Positions 33,913 to 45,855 of a stretch of DNA of 64,000 nt are shown piece after piece (position 1 is the first letter of the stretch; each line of letters begins with the position of its first letter). The notes beneath the pieces are model-generated. The model searched no databases. It had not been told where the DNA came from and saw only the letters and a list, made by a program, of their open reading frames with translations. Source of the stretch: Sesamum alatum (taxonomy: Eukaryota; Streptophyta; Magnoliopsida; Lamiales; Pedaliaceae); contig JACGWO010000007.1 of the NCBI GenBank assembly GCA_034509735.1, positions 20,550,046 through 20,614,045 on the forward strand. The letters run 5' to 3'. A program made the position numbers and the translations under genes.

Positions 33913-35209
33913 AAGCACTCCCACCACCCCCACCTGCATCCGTGCCACAGAGCCCGCCAGTGAATCCGGCCACGGTGAGGTCATCGGACGCAGGGGCGAG
34001 CAGTTCATAGGCCCCCCAACCACCAACAGCACCGCCAGTGCCGCCACCTTCTGCTCGTCACTATAACAGCCCCCGCCATGCGAGGTAACAAAAATAATTT
34101 TATTAAATTTTTTCATTGAATTTTTTTTATTTTTAATAGTTAATTATTTTTTCAGGTCGGACAGAGATTTCCACATGACGATCGGTGCTACTGTGCGCAA
34201 CCATTATCCTCATCCCTGGGAATGTATGTCGAAGGTTCCACAATAGCACCAACTCTTCTTGTATGATAATATGAAGGTAAGGACTGTCCATTTTAATTAC
34301 GTTTTCAAATCTCAATATTGATTTTTATCGATTACTTATATTTTTTTTTTTCAATTATGTGAATTGTAGCTTACTTACTGGTGGAATGTGACGACGAATC
34401 AATGTTTAAGATTTTCAAGATGCAGACCGGTAAGTTTCCTACCGAAGCAGTTTGCGGATGCCTGAGCTCAATTGTTCCAGCCGTTATGGTTGGCGGATCA
34501 GATTTAGCTCCAGCTGCTGGAGCATTGGGCAAGCCAAAACTTCAAGGCTGCCGTGGCCAAGAATAAGGCCAACCCAGCAGCAGCAGCTACCTTCTACTAC
34601 GGGGGATCGTCCTCCTTTGGCCAGCACAAGAGGAAGATGGTAAATGTTTTTTTTTTTAATATTTTATCATTTAAAAAGACTTACATATTTTTTTTGGTTC
34701 TTGGAAAGGAGGCACAACTCGATCGCCTATCAATCAGATGGAAGTATTCTCCAAAGTCTACAAAAGAAAGGAGGATGGGCAATGGAGCGGCTCACGGGCA
34801 GAGGATGTCGCGGTAAGTAGTATTATAGTTATTTTTTTTTGTTTTCAATTAAAATTAATTGTTTTTACTAGTCACCTAATCCGTTTTGCAGAGGACGTTC
34901 CAGATGATGGTGGAGGAACAACAGACCTAGGCACCGAATGATCAACAAGATCCTCCATCATCTTCTCAAAACTCGATGGCCATGACTAAGGAATAACTGT
35001 AGATGTCGGCAACGGGCGACCGAAAGAGGGTCATGTATTTGGTCTCGGTTCCAATGCCCACAACATGCTTGCTGGACCATTACAGTCTAGCTGCTAGCAT
35101 ACGTCAGCACCGCCCCCGCGACCACAATCGACGATGCCCAGACCTTGATGATGGGGTCATGATGATCGAGGAGTTTCTGGAACGTTTGGCTACCACCTAC
35201 CCCGTCCCT
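33913..35209 (+). pseudogene. CACTA2 accessory gene (Transposase_24 type)
   Basis: Plus strand with visible introns. Exon a, about 33913-34085, is Pro-rich (LPPPPPASVPQSPPVNP), ending at GCGAG|GTAAC. After an intron ending TTTTTTCAG|G at about 34156, exon b reads SDRDFHMTIGATVRNHYPHP and ECMSKVP. Then come WWNVTTNQC and (about 34540-34640) NFKAAVAKNKANPAAAA followed by GGSSSFGQHKRKM. After another intron: LDRLSI and MEVFSKVYKRKEDGQW to about 34810, and finally GLGSNAHNMLAGPLQSS-like text near 35040. This order fits the plant Ptta/En/Spm Transposase_24 family carried as a second gene by CACTA elements. Stops and shifts are present. The gene is cut at 35209 by an LTR. Confidence 0.72.
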
Positions 35210-36823
35210 TCAAAGAATCGGCTATGGTCAAGGAACGCAACGGAAGCGTAAAAACATAAATTTAAGGCATAATTTTAAATGGGTTCAAAAGTGGTGTTCC
35301 CTTTGAAGTTCTCGGACGTTTGGTGTTTGTCAAAACATAAATAACAAAGAAAAAAAAATACTGGACATGTGGCTAGAAGGATATGAACAAAGATACATGA
35401 AAATGTAAACGAAAACCAACCTTTGTTCACTACACGTAGAACCGATTCTAGCATTGTTCACTTTTCATTTTTCCTTCCGTTTACTTGAGGATCCAAATTA
35501 GAATCCCTCTAATTTGTCCACACTACACTTTGGAAGAGTATATCCTTAAATCTATTGCTAGATAGAAGTAGAGAAACGAAGAAACAAACAACTCCAAATG
35601 AACACTATTGATTAGTGCTTTTGGAATGTTTTTTAGTTCAAATCTTTCCAAAATGTATGAACACAAAAGATGAGTTTTTCATAAATTTTTGGAGAGTTAT
35701 TTTATGGAATTTTCGTGCAAGACCATCTATGTAAGTTATGTGAATAATTTTGTGTATGTAGAATTGTAGAATTCAAAATTCAACTTCTCTTGTTAAGTTC
35801 CAAAGCAACCTACATACACACCCACACTATCTACATAACCATACACCATTATAGCAAATAAACCACCCACTAAACCACATAATGGCTGGTTACATGTGCC
35901 TCACATGTGGAGGATTTTAATTCTTCCTTCACTTGCTATAAATTGCATTTTTCCATGGACTAGGACCACTAGTCTTCGACTTTTATTTAATCTAATTAAA
36001 TTAAGTCCAAACAAAGTCCATTGGACATTAATTTACTAATTAATCTCAATCCAATTGAAGCCCATAAGTTTATTTAATTCAATTAAATAAACATAAGTTC
36101 AAATTTTAATTAATTGATCCAATCAATTAATTAATCCAAACCCGATAAATTAATCCAATTAATTTAAAGATTCTAAACCCAAGAATCACTAATCCAATTA
36201 ATTAATTCTTGAACCATCCATCAAATGGATTTCTCAATAAACGATCCAATCATTTATTTTCTCCTTGAATTAATTTAATCCAATTAAATCAATTCGTTTC
36301 TTCTAGAATTAATTCCAAATTAATTCTACCATTTCCATAGTGATTTGTGTGTGACTCTTTAGGTTCACCCTCAGCTAGACTTGGGCTTGTGTCCAACACA
36401 ATTGGTCAATTAAATCCAATTTAATTAACTATTTTTCAATTAACGATTAATCGACAAATATTGTCATCATGGGTGGCCGTCTAGCAATAGTCCATGACAC
36501 TAGAGACTATGTGAATGTTGACATTAACATTTAGGATCCCCAGTTCCATAGGAGTACGGTCTTTCCATCATCCGTCTCCCGGTCTAAGTCTAGGGCATGA
36601 AATTGGGTGTCGGTTCCCATTCTTGACTACACAACTATGCTCAATAACTCGAGACATGTTTTTTCTATTGGTCGACGTAGGAAACCATTCCCTACTCAAC
36701 CAATAGTTGTGGCCATAGACTTAAAGAGCTTAAACTGTCTCAAAGCGCATAGGAGACTCAACTGTCATATACTGACAGGTGACAGATTCTATCTTGAAAT
36801 CCACCGTTCTCAATATATATTTC
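35210..36823 (-). mobile_element. LTR of copia family D (D2), left part
   Basis: Matches D1 from its left end (35210, TCAAAGAATCGG) to the insertion point of element C. It resumes at 45457 or 45462 and is readable to about 45855, then lost: the last about 220 bp present in D1 are missing. It interrupts the CACTA2 accessory gene. The inverted-repeat array recurs at about 35980-36430. Confidence 0.83.
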
Positions 36824-38830
36824 TGAAAGAAATCGGTGGATCGTCCCGGGAATTGCGCGAATGCGGAAGCGCGATAAAATTAAACATACAAAAATAAAGC
36901 ATGCTTTTAATTTAAAAGAACACGCTCAAGGGGTGTGCCCTTTAGGTTCCCGGGCGTTCGGTGTATCTCATGATCATAAAGCATGTAAAGAAGTCATGGA
37001 GGCCATAGAGTTGAAAATTAATGAGGGACGAAAAAAGTGAAACGAGACCTACCCGTTGTCGTTTTCGTCTTCAACGGCTACTCGCGTTGTTCCCTGTTTT
37101 GCACCGAGATCTCGTTCTTGAGACCCTCCAAATCGTGACACACGATCCACCCACGTATCTTGCACGTCGTGCTAGCAACGAATAAGTGTATAATTTTTGG
37201 AGTGGACGAATCAATAACACGTTATCAATTAACGGTATTGGTTCGTCTAAGTTCTAACGTTCCAAGAACAAAAAGAACTAAACAAATATTTTCTTCTTGG
37301 AGAGAGAGAGAGAGGGGCGGACGAGAGGTATGGAGAGGGGAGAGTGTGTGTTGTGTGTGTTTTCAAGAATCATCATCCTTCAATTGTTGGAAGCTAGAGG
37401 TTTATATAGAGGAGGAGTTTAATCCTCTTTAAACTCCAACTCTAAGAACTCTAATTTGACTAGAATTTTGACCTAGTCAACGTCCTAGTCAAAGTCCTAG
37501 TCAAACTAGTGTTTGACCTAGTCAAACGAATCCTAGCCTTCCATCTCCCCTTTCCATCTCAACCGTTGATTTTAATTTAATAGAATATTTAAATCCTATT
37601 AAATATTCCAAAAGGCTAAAAGAATATAATATAATAAAATAATATTATTATTTATTCTAAGCCCAATAAATCAACACTTTTAATAAATCCTATTTATTAA
37701 TTTAATTCCCTTTATCAAATAGAAGGAATTAATTTCTCCAAGAAAATATAGGACCCGATTAAATCTAATTTAATCATTCTTTTGCTCCAATATTTAATTC
37801 CAAATTAAATACTAAGTGTGTGTGGATAGTGTGTGACTCTTTAGGTTCACCATTCAGCTAGACTTGGTCGGATTCCTAGAATCCGCCCGTTACCATGGGT
37901 GGCCATCTAGCAACGGTCCATGGCACTAGAGACTAGGTGAAATATTCGGGGATGAACATTTAGGCTCTAACAGTATACTTGTCCTTCTATCTTCGGTCTC
38001 ATCACTTAGGGTCTAGGGCACGGAAAATGCAGGTACCCATTTTGGACCTAAGTGTCGGTCTGTCCTTACTAAACGCCGCAAGGGAAACCTTTCCCTTCTG
38101 TTCAGTTACTGTGGCCACAGATTTCAGGGACAAGACACAGAGCATACATGAGACTCAACTGTCAATACCTTTTGACAGGAGACAGATCCTTTCTTGGAAA
38201 CTACTGTCACTTTGTACACCCGAGCTGCACTAGACATGGCTTATGACTACTCAAGAGTATTTTGGCAATCTCTCACCATATCTAAGATACAGACCTGATG
38301 CACAGGTAAACTCAGCAGTTCCTCAAGTCAAAGGACTTGGCCTGTACTGTTGGAACCGGGAATACACGTCATACCTTGCTGACCATACTCAAGGTCCTCC
38401 GTAAGACGGTTCCCGCGAGTCACCTCAGTCAGCTGCTTCCTAGCATGCTGACCCACTAACACTGCTTAGACGACCTTCGTCATCCGTCGATGAAATACGA
38501 CAACAGATGCTTAGTGCAAGTCTCAAAGGGAATCCCGGTACCCATTTTCGGGATTCCTTGACTTGGAGATTTCCGGACTAATTCGTCGAGACTGATTTCA
38601 TGGACCTACCTCCAAGCGTAGTCCCAGTCCCCGAAATCGTTTCTCAGTCTGTGGGCTTTGTTTGCGTAGTGAACAGAAATATAAATGCAGATAAGTGAAC
38701 GTAAACAAAGTATTGCCATTTGAATTTTCACTTCTTTATTCATAAATGTTTTATCAAATACCAAAGAATTGTCTAGACATAGGTTACATATTCCTGCCAA
38801 AATTGGCTTACATGGTCACCTATTCTAACA
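36824..38830 (-). repeat. 3' LTR of element C
   Basis: 2007 bp from TGAAAGAAATCGG to ...CTATTCTAACA. The solo LTR C2 (786-1558, 9003-10020) is an inverted second copy. 37468-37528 holds about five CTAGTCAA-type short repeats, and 37580-37811 an inverted-repeat array. 37848-37945 is the block shared with families A and D. Confidence 0.9.
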
Positions 38831-38845
38831 ATCTCCCACTTGACC
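38831..38845 (-). other. Polypurine tract of element C
   Basis: Element strand reads GGTCAAGTGGGAGAT immediately before TGTTAGAATAGG, as in A1 (3771-3785). Primer site for plus-strand cDNA. Confidence 0.8.
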
Positions 38846-38883
38846 TTTAAAGCCAATTGCCCATATGCCTAATCCCCATCTTC

Positions 38884-39330
38884 TCAAGATGTTGCGTATG
38901 AGCGCTCTGCGACATAGGCTTTGTCAGCGGGTCTGCTGTGTTTGTCTGCCGAGTTGACTCGGTCCATCCGGACGTCACCTCTTCCTACCATTTCTCTAAG
39001 AAGATGGTAGCGTCTAAGAATGTGTTTGGAACGGTGATGAGATCTCGGTTCCTTTGCTTGCGCTATTGCGCCGTTGTTATCATAGAAGATGACAACGGGC
39101 TCGGCGATGCTGGGCACCACACCCAACTCTTGGATGTAGTTTCTCATCCAAACCATTTCCTTAGCAGCTTCTGAAGCTGCTATGTATTCAGCCTCTGTGG
39201 TGGAGTCAGCAATGGTTGCTTGCTTGGAACTTTTCCAAGCTACTACTCCTCCATTGAGTTTGAATACGTACCCCGATTGAGACTTGGCATCATCGTCATC
39301 AGACTGGAAGCTAGCGTCGCTAAAAGCCTT
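38884..39330 (-). pseudogene. Element C RNase H domain
   Basis: Minus strand reads FSDASFQSDDDDAKSQSGYV, TTEAEYIAASEAAKE and FYDNNGAIAQAKEP, the acidic active-site motifs of copia RNase H, then ends about 50 bp before the 3' LTR. A frameshift near 39325 separates it from the RT frame; otherwise it is open to the stop. Confidence 0.85.
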
Positions 39331-40604
39331 CCAGAATTAGTTCTCCATTGCCATAGACTAAGAACATCTCCTTAGTCCTCCTTAGGTACTTAAGGATGCC
39401 CTTAACAGCATTCCAATGTGCTTCTCCTGCGCAGGACTGATATCTGCTTGTCACGCTCAAAGCGTATGCAATGTCAGGCCTAGTGCAGTGGACCGCATAT
39501 TGGATGCTACCTACGGCAGAAGCATAGGGGATGACTTTCATCCTTTCAAGTTCCTCATCAGTCTGTGGGGACTGTTTCTTGGATAACTTGATCCCATGCC
39601 TCATTGGAAGGAATCCTCGTTTGGAGTTGTCCATTCGATATCTCTTTAGGACTTTCTCCATATATGAGTTTTGGGTGAGTCCTAACATCCTTTTAGATCT
39701 GTCCCTGAGAATCTGGATGCCTAGGATGTAGGAGGCTTCACCCAAGTCCTTCATGGAAAACTGGGTTGACAACCATGCTTTTGTGTTTCCTAACATTCTA
39801 ACGTCATTACCAATGAGCAGAATGTCATCCACATAAAGCACTAGGAACACTATTGAGCTCCCACTGACCTTCTTGTACACACAAGGGTCGGATTCGTTTT
39901 TGATGAAGTCATAACCCCGTATTACTTCATCAAAGTGAATGTTCCAACTTCGGGAGGCTTGTTTGAGGCCATAGATGGACTTCTGGAGACGACAGACTTT
40001 CTGTTCTTCTCCAGTGATCGTGAAACCCTGCGGCTGATCCATATAGATCTCTTCTTCAACGAAACCGTTGAGGAAGGCCGTTTTTCACGTCCATCTGCCA
40101 TATCTCATAGTCATACCATGCTGCTATGGCGAGCAGAATCCGAATGGACTTAGCCATGGCTACTAGCGAGTAAGTATCCTCAAAATCGACCCCGGGTCGT
40201 TGAGTGTATCCCTTAGCTACAAGCCTAGCCTTAAAGGTTGTAACTTCTCCATCAACGCCAAGTTTGCGCTTGTAGACCCACTTACAGCCCACTGGCTTAA
40301 CACCTTTCGGTGGATCTACGAGACTCCAAACTTTGTTCTCGCTCATGGAGTCCATTTCGGCTTTAATGGCCTCAAGCCATTTCCCGGAGTCGATGTCAGA
40401 CATCGCTTCTCCATAAGTCTTAGGATCGTCATCCAAAAGATCGGTCGCACCTAGAAAGCCATATCTCATTGGAGGTCTGGACTCTCTAGTGGACCTACGG
40501 AGAACGGGAACGTCAGTGGTGACTGTGGGCGCTGACTGTATCGGAGCCGGTGGTTCAGGAACCGGGGCTGGCTGTTCCTGAGGCTGTCCTTTCATGCCTA
40601 GCAT
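39320..40604 (-). pseudogene. Element C reverse transcriptase, one frameshift
   Basis: 40604-40056 reads the hinge and first RT half (NKVWSLVDPPKGVKPVGCKW, KARLVAKGYTQRPGVDFEDT, IWQMDVK). 40042-39320 reads the second half (MDQPQGF, YGLKQASRSWN, LYVDDILLIGND, RPDIAYALSV). The two frames are shifted near 40075, just after the first catalytic Asp. Both the QMDVK Asp and the YVDD pair are present, so the domain is complete apart from the shift. Confidence 0.87.
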
Positions 40605-40605
40605 G

Positions 40606-41757
40606 TTAGACTTCTCGAGGTTGGTCAGCCCTTCGGCTGTCTATCCTGAATCCTCTAAGTGAGGGTTTCGCGGCTTCCTCTGATGGCTGGATTCCATCAC
40701 TTGATTCCTCAAGGATCAGCTCATTAGGTTGGATATCCTCCGGGAATCCTTGCTCCAAGAATACTGCATTTCTTGAAACAAACACCCTTTGTTCCAAGGG
40801 GTCATAAAAGTAATAACCCGCAGTTTCTTTAGGGTATCCAACAAACCTGCATAAGCTAGACCTAGATTCTAACTTATCTCCCACTAACCTCTTGACGTAT
40901 GCGGGGCTACCCCACACTTTCAAGTAGTTGTAGGATGCAGGCTTGCCGTGCCATATCTCATATGGCGTTTGGGTCAATGCACTAGTAGGCGCTAAATTCA
41001 ATAATTTGGCCGCCGTCTCTAGTACATTGCCCCAAAACGATAAGGGCAATTTGGTAAAACTCATCATGGACCGAACCATGTCCAACAGGGTTCGAATCCT
41101 CCTTTCAGAGACACCATTTAACTGTGGTGGTCCTGGAGGTGTCCATTCTGATATTATACCATGTTCTTTTAGATAATTTAGGAACTCCGTACTAAGGTAT
41201 TCACCGCCTCGGTCCGACCGTAGGATTTTAATTTTGCAGTTGGTCTGGTTCTCCACGTCAAGTCTGAATTCTTTAAACCTCTCAAGAGCTTCAGACTTGT
41301 ACCTCATCAGGTAAACATAACCATACCGTGAATGATCATCGGTGAAGGTTATGAAGTAGGAGAACCCACCTCGGGCCTGCGTCCTTAGTGGTCCACATAC
41401 GTCTGTATGGACCAAGTCCAACAGACCTGTGGCAAGCCTGCTTTGTCCTACAAAGGGCTTCTTGGTCATTTTCCCTCTTAGACAGGACTCGCAAGTTGGT
41501 AGATCGCTCAAGTCCCCAACCTCTAGGTTCTTTGAGTCTACCAACCTTTTCATCCTTTCTTGGGATATGTGACCTAGCCTAGCGTGCCACAGACGTGCGT
41601 TCTCGTTATTATCTAATTTTCGTTTGTGTTGTGCATTGAGGACGAAATTTGTTTGTTGCAAGATATAGAGTCCGTTATGCAATGTACCAAATAGATGAGC
41701 AATTCCACACCTCATCAAAATAAAAGCAATTTTTATTGATTCTAAACTCATAACCAC
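40606..41757 (-). pseudogene. Element C pre-integrase and integrase
   Basis: 383-codon open frame on the minus strand. LWHARLGHIS (pre-integrase), CESCLRGK zinc-finger Cys pair, VHTDVCG, LRSDRGGEY and NGVSERRIRT (D, D, E of the catalytic core), PYEIWHGKPAS and GYYFYDP at the C-terminal side. It is shifted against gag-protease near 41710 and against RT near 40610. Otherwise it has the length expected for a copia integrase. Confidence 0.88.
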
Positions 41758-42904
41758 TATTGTCCAACAATGGAATGGAAATGATGTTTTTAATCATACT
41801 GGGTACAAAATAAACTTGCTCTAAATCTATGCCAATATTATCACTAATCACTAGAGTGGCGGATCCTACTGCTTCTGCCGAGATGGCCTTGCCATTCCCA
41901 AGCTTCAGGATCATGTCCCCGCTACCCAGTTTTCTGCTTATTTTCAACACCTGCAAGTTATTGCAAATGTGAGCTCCACAGCCGGTATCTAATACCCAAG
42001 AGGCAGAAGTAGTGACCATATTAACCTCAATCACATATATACCTTGGTTCGAGAAGAGTTTGGGGCACTCTCTCTTCCAATGCCCTTTCTCACGGCAGTT
42101 GATACATATGTCATATGCCTTCGACTGTTGCTTGGAGACAACCTTTCCCTTTCCTTTGCCTTTCCCTTCTTTGGCAATGGGAACACTCTTAGTGTTCGTA
42201 GCTGCTTTGACGGCCTTTTCCTTCCCTTTCTTCTTCTTCCAACGTCCGGCACCCTTGCCTTTCGTATTAGAAGTCGAAGCACCTCCAAACAATACCGAAG
42301 GCGTGGACTTCTTAGTCGTTGCCTCGTATTGCACCAACATATTGATCAACTCATGAATGCCCTTCTCAAGTGCGTTCATGTTGTAGTTGACGATAAATTG
42401 GTCAAAGGAGGGTGGGAGTGACTGAAGGATCACATCTATGTACGTTTCATTATCGAGACCTGCGTTTAGGTCCTCGAGCTTTTCCACCAGGGTAAGCATT
42501 TTAACCCCGTGCTCTTGTACAGAGGATCCTTCTGTCATTTTAGTTCCAAAGAACGCCTTGGTCGCGACATACCTAGTATGCCGGTTCGGGACTGCATAAC
42601 AATCCTTAAGGCGAGCCATAATGGAAGGGACATCGTCTAGCCTTTCATATTGCTTCTGAATCTCATTGGTCATCGAAGCAAGTATGATGCTACGGACCTT
42701 CCGGTTATCCTTATGCCAAGTCTCGAACGTCTCACGTTCTTCTGGCGTGGATCCTTCCGGTAAGTTCCTGGGGAGAGGCTCGTCCATGACGTAGCCTTTG
42801 TTCTCGTAATCTAGGACTATCCTGAGATTGAGCAACCAGTCGTTGTAGTTTATTCCATTGAATTTGTTTGTCTCAAGAATGGTGGAAAGTGGGTTCTTAG
42901 ACAT
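41675..42904 (-). pseudogene. Element C gag and protease
   Basis: 409-codon open frame starting MSKNPLSTILETNKFNG. It holds the copia capsid region (about residues 10-200), a Lys-rich linker (GRWKKKKGKEKA), the CCHC knuckle CINCREKGHWKREC (about residue 270) and protease motif DTGCGAH (about residue 310). The frame is longer than in A1 or A2 because it lacks their T insertion and nonsense change. It ends by frameshift near 41710, before the pre-integrase. Confidence 0.88.
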
Positions 42905-44430
42905 TTTAAAATCTACATTTTAGAAAACAGCGCGCGATCAGCAGAAAATAAAAGACGGTGGTTTGATAAAATAATTAAATGCATGGACTTTAGTCATTTA
43001 ATCCTCCCACTATTTATACGAAAACACGGTACTCTCAAACGTGGTTTTCGGAAAATCCTTTCCAAGTGGGCTTGGGATCCACAGCGATTTTTCCCATACC
43101 CCGCTTTTACGATTCGCATGGAAAAGATCCTGTGGGAGGTATTCCATACCATTCTCGTTCCACGAGATTCCCAAGATTATTGCCTCACCCTTTCACATGA
43201 ACCCGAGGACTCCAAGCGAATCATGTTAATTGGGCGTTAGACCCAACCCAATCGACCGAGCCACGGACCCACTGGTACCCCACGACTCGTGAGACAGGTA
43301 GCAGCAGCCCGCTTTTCGTTCATGACATAATGCAGCTTCCTTTAAGTACAATAACGTGCCACGACTCGTGAGACCACGCTATTGACCTAAAGCAGCTTCC
43401 TCACTATGCCATGGATTGGAAGGCATGGACAAACTCCTAGAGTTCATGTCCACTTTGTCTAGGGTATAATATTTTGACATTGGTCCAACCAATGTGAGAG
43501 TAAGTAATGACCGAGATCTCAAATAAATAAATATCTACACATACATCCATAATGCGTAAATAAACCATCCACAACAGTTATACGATAAATAAACAACCCA
43601 TACATTCATCATCATAACCACATGCAAATTAAAGCCTAGCACGCCGCTGTTGGATGATCACGAGCCCGAATCCTATGCAACCCACTGAGCCCGCAGTGGA
43701 TCTATGGTCAATCTAGGGTTGGTCCTATACTATTACATTAATAGTAACCCAATCATCATGCTGATGGGCCTTGGTCTCTTTTTCTCTTTCTTCACTTCAT
43801 GGAAAACTCCAAGGGGGCCTCCCGTCTGGGCTCTCCATGTGGTCCTTCCTTCTTCTCCACCAATTACAAAAATAGAAACCTCACTCCTAGTCTACTCTCA
43901 TTACATATTAAAAATAGAAACCCCAGCGAAAACCCGGGGGGAGTACATAAGGAGGGAGGTAGAATGCCTTATTATTCCAAGGCAACTAGAAAAAAGAGAA
44001 GGAGAAAGCAGTAAAAGAGGCACACAGGCCCAACAGAAAATAAACCATACATCCGGTCTAGGGCTCGCGATCATCCATTTCCATCCAACACACATAATCA
44101 CATGATCCAATCATATAATTACAAAATACCAACAACATATGATTTCCAATCATTAAATATCCAAATATTGAATATGTGCACAACGTGTGAAAAATAAAAC
44201 AAAATATTGGTAATATTATTTTCTCGTTTTAGGAAAACCTTTCCTCATTATTTTAAGTAAAATAACCCCGGGATTCCAAATCCAATTTATTTTACTCCTA
44301 AAATAATGTCTTTAGAAAAATAGGCATAATTGAACCAAAAACGATTTTTCAAAATTAATTCAAAATTAAAACTGAAAATAATTAAAAAATAAAAGAAAAA
44401 ACACTGCTAGGGTTTTGAAACCCTAGTAGC
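42905..44430 (-). other. 5' leader of element C
   Basis: About 1.5 kb of non-coding sequence upstream of gag, related to the A2 leader (shared words such as CCACGACTCGTGAGAC, CCCGCAGTGGATCTATGG). No convincing frame. Confidence 0.65.
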
Positions 44431-44890
44431 AGCAGCCGCAAGCCGCCGCCGCCGACAGCGGCCCGCCGGCACGCGCACAGGGCAGCAGGTTCAGCCTGCC
44501 GCCCTTGCGCGCGCGCAGGCGCTGCCTGGCCGGGCGCGCGCGCGCAGGCCCCTTGCCTGCGTGCGCGCGCGCCTGGCCGACAGCGCGCTGCGCGGCCTGG
44601 CAATCCGGCAGGCCGCCGCGCGCGCAGGCTCCCCTGCCTTGCGCGCGCGCTAGCCTGCTGGCTGCCGGCCGTGCCGTGCGCAGTGCGCGCGCAGACGCGC
44701 ACTGTGCACGCCTGCCGGCGCGCGCGCGCAGACTCCTCCGTCTGCGTGCGCGTGCGCCTGGCGGTGCTGCCCAGAGCCCGTCCGCGCGCAGACTCGCAGG
44801 TGCGCAGCCTTGCGCACGCGCGCGCAGACACCCTTGTCTGCATGCGCGCGCGCGCCTGCGCGCAGCCTTCCTGGCTGCGCGCTGCCCCTG
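44431..44890. repeat. 460-bp CG-alternating tract in element C leader
   Basis: Almost pure G+C with many CGCGCGCG(C) and TGCGCGCG runs spaced by CAGGC, CAGAC or CCTTG words, giving a loose minisatellite of about 35-60 bp. It is fused directly to the truncated 5' LTR at about 44891. The 174-codon minus and about 120-codon plus frames over it have Ala/Arg-only composition and are artefacts. Confidence 0.8.
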
Positions 44891-44894
44891 AGCG

Positions 44895-45456
44895 ATCTCT
44901 CACCATATCTAAGATACAGACCTACTGCACAGGTAAACTCAGCAGTTCCTCAAGTCAAAGGACTTGGCCTGTACTTTGGAACCGGGAATACACGTCATAC
45001 CTTGCTGACCATACTCAAGGTCCTCCGTAAGACGGTTCCCGCGAGTCACCTCAGTCAGCTGCTTCCTAGCATGCTGACCCACTAACACTGCTTAGACGAC
45101 CTTCGTCATCCGTCGATGAAATACGACAGCAGATGCTTAGTGCAAGTCTCAAAGGGAATCCCGGTACCCATTTTCGGGATTCCTTGACTTGGAGATTTCC
45201 GGACTGATTCGGCGAGACTGATTTCATGGACCTACCTCCAAGCGTAGTCCCAGTCCCCGAAATCGTTTCTCAGTCCGTGGGCTTTGTTTGCGTAGTGAAC
45301 AGAAATGTAAATGCAGATAAGTGAACGTAAACAAAGTATTGCCATTTGAATTTTCACTTCTTTATTCATAAATGTTTTATCAAATACCAAAGAATTGTCT
45401 AGACATAGGTTACATATTCCTGCCAAAATTGGCTTACATGGTCACCTATTCTAACA
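44895..45456 (-). repeat. Truncated 5' LTR of element C
   Basis: 562 bp matching 38268-38830 of the 3' LTR. The rest of the LTR (about 1445 bp) and the primer-binding site are gone. The outer end and the target duplication ATTTC are intact, so loss happened after insertion. Confidence 0.88.
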
Positions 45457-45461
45457 ATTTC

Positions 45462-45855
45462 AACTGCATTGGATAAGGCTTATGATGAGCGTATCCCGGA
45501 TACAGAATCTTTTGTCAAATCCATATAAAACCATCATATGCATGCGACTGCTATGATTCTTCAAGTCCGAGGACTATTCTCGTACTATCGAAGCCGGGAA
45601 TTCCAGTCATACGAACCAAGCCTCCAAGGCTTCTATATGATGATTCCCACGAGTCAGTTCAGTCAGCTGACACCCTTGTCAACTAACCCATGAATATTGT
45701 ATAGACGTCCAACGTTAGTCGCCGATGAAACACGACACTCATCCAATGAATGCAATCCTTAGTGCAAGTCTCTATAGGACTCTTGATGCCCTGTCTCGAG
45801 GTCCTTGACTTGGAACGTTTCAGACCAACTCTCAGAAGTTGGTTTCATATTGCCG
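45462..45855 (-). mobile_element. LTR of copia family D (D2), right part
   Basis: Continues D2 after element C (CAACTGCATTGGATAAGGC corresponds to D1 24182). Homology to D1 fades just after GGTTTCAT at 45848, leaving the 5' end of the LTR missing. Confidence 0.78.

Larger units (their letters stand above)
36824..45456 (-). mobile_element. Ty1-copia element C
   Basis: Minus-strand element, 8.6 kb, flanked by identical ATTTC at 36819-36823 and 45457-45461. It has a complete 3' LTR (36824-38830), a polypurine tract (38831-38845), a nearly complete gag-pol (38884-42904), a leader and a 5' LTR reduced to 562 bp (44895-45456). It inserted into family-D LTR D2, whose sequence is continuous across it. 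Several single frameshifts break gag-pol, and no primer-binding site is left. Confidence 0.9.

Noticed and set aside
44382..44906. 174-codon minus-strand frame and 128- and 119-codon plus-strand frames over the CG-rich tract
   Set aside because: Composition is almost only Ala, Arg, Gly, Pro and Cys on both strands. The tract is a simple CG repeat without AT-rich stop codons and varies between elements.
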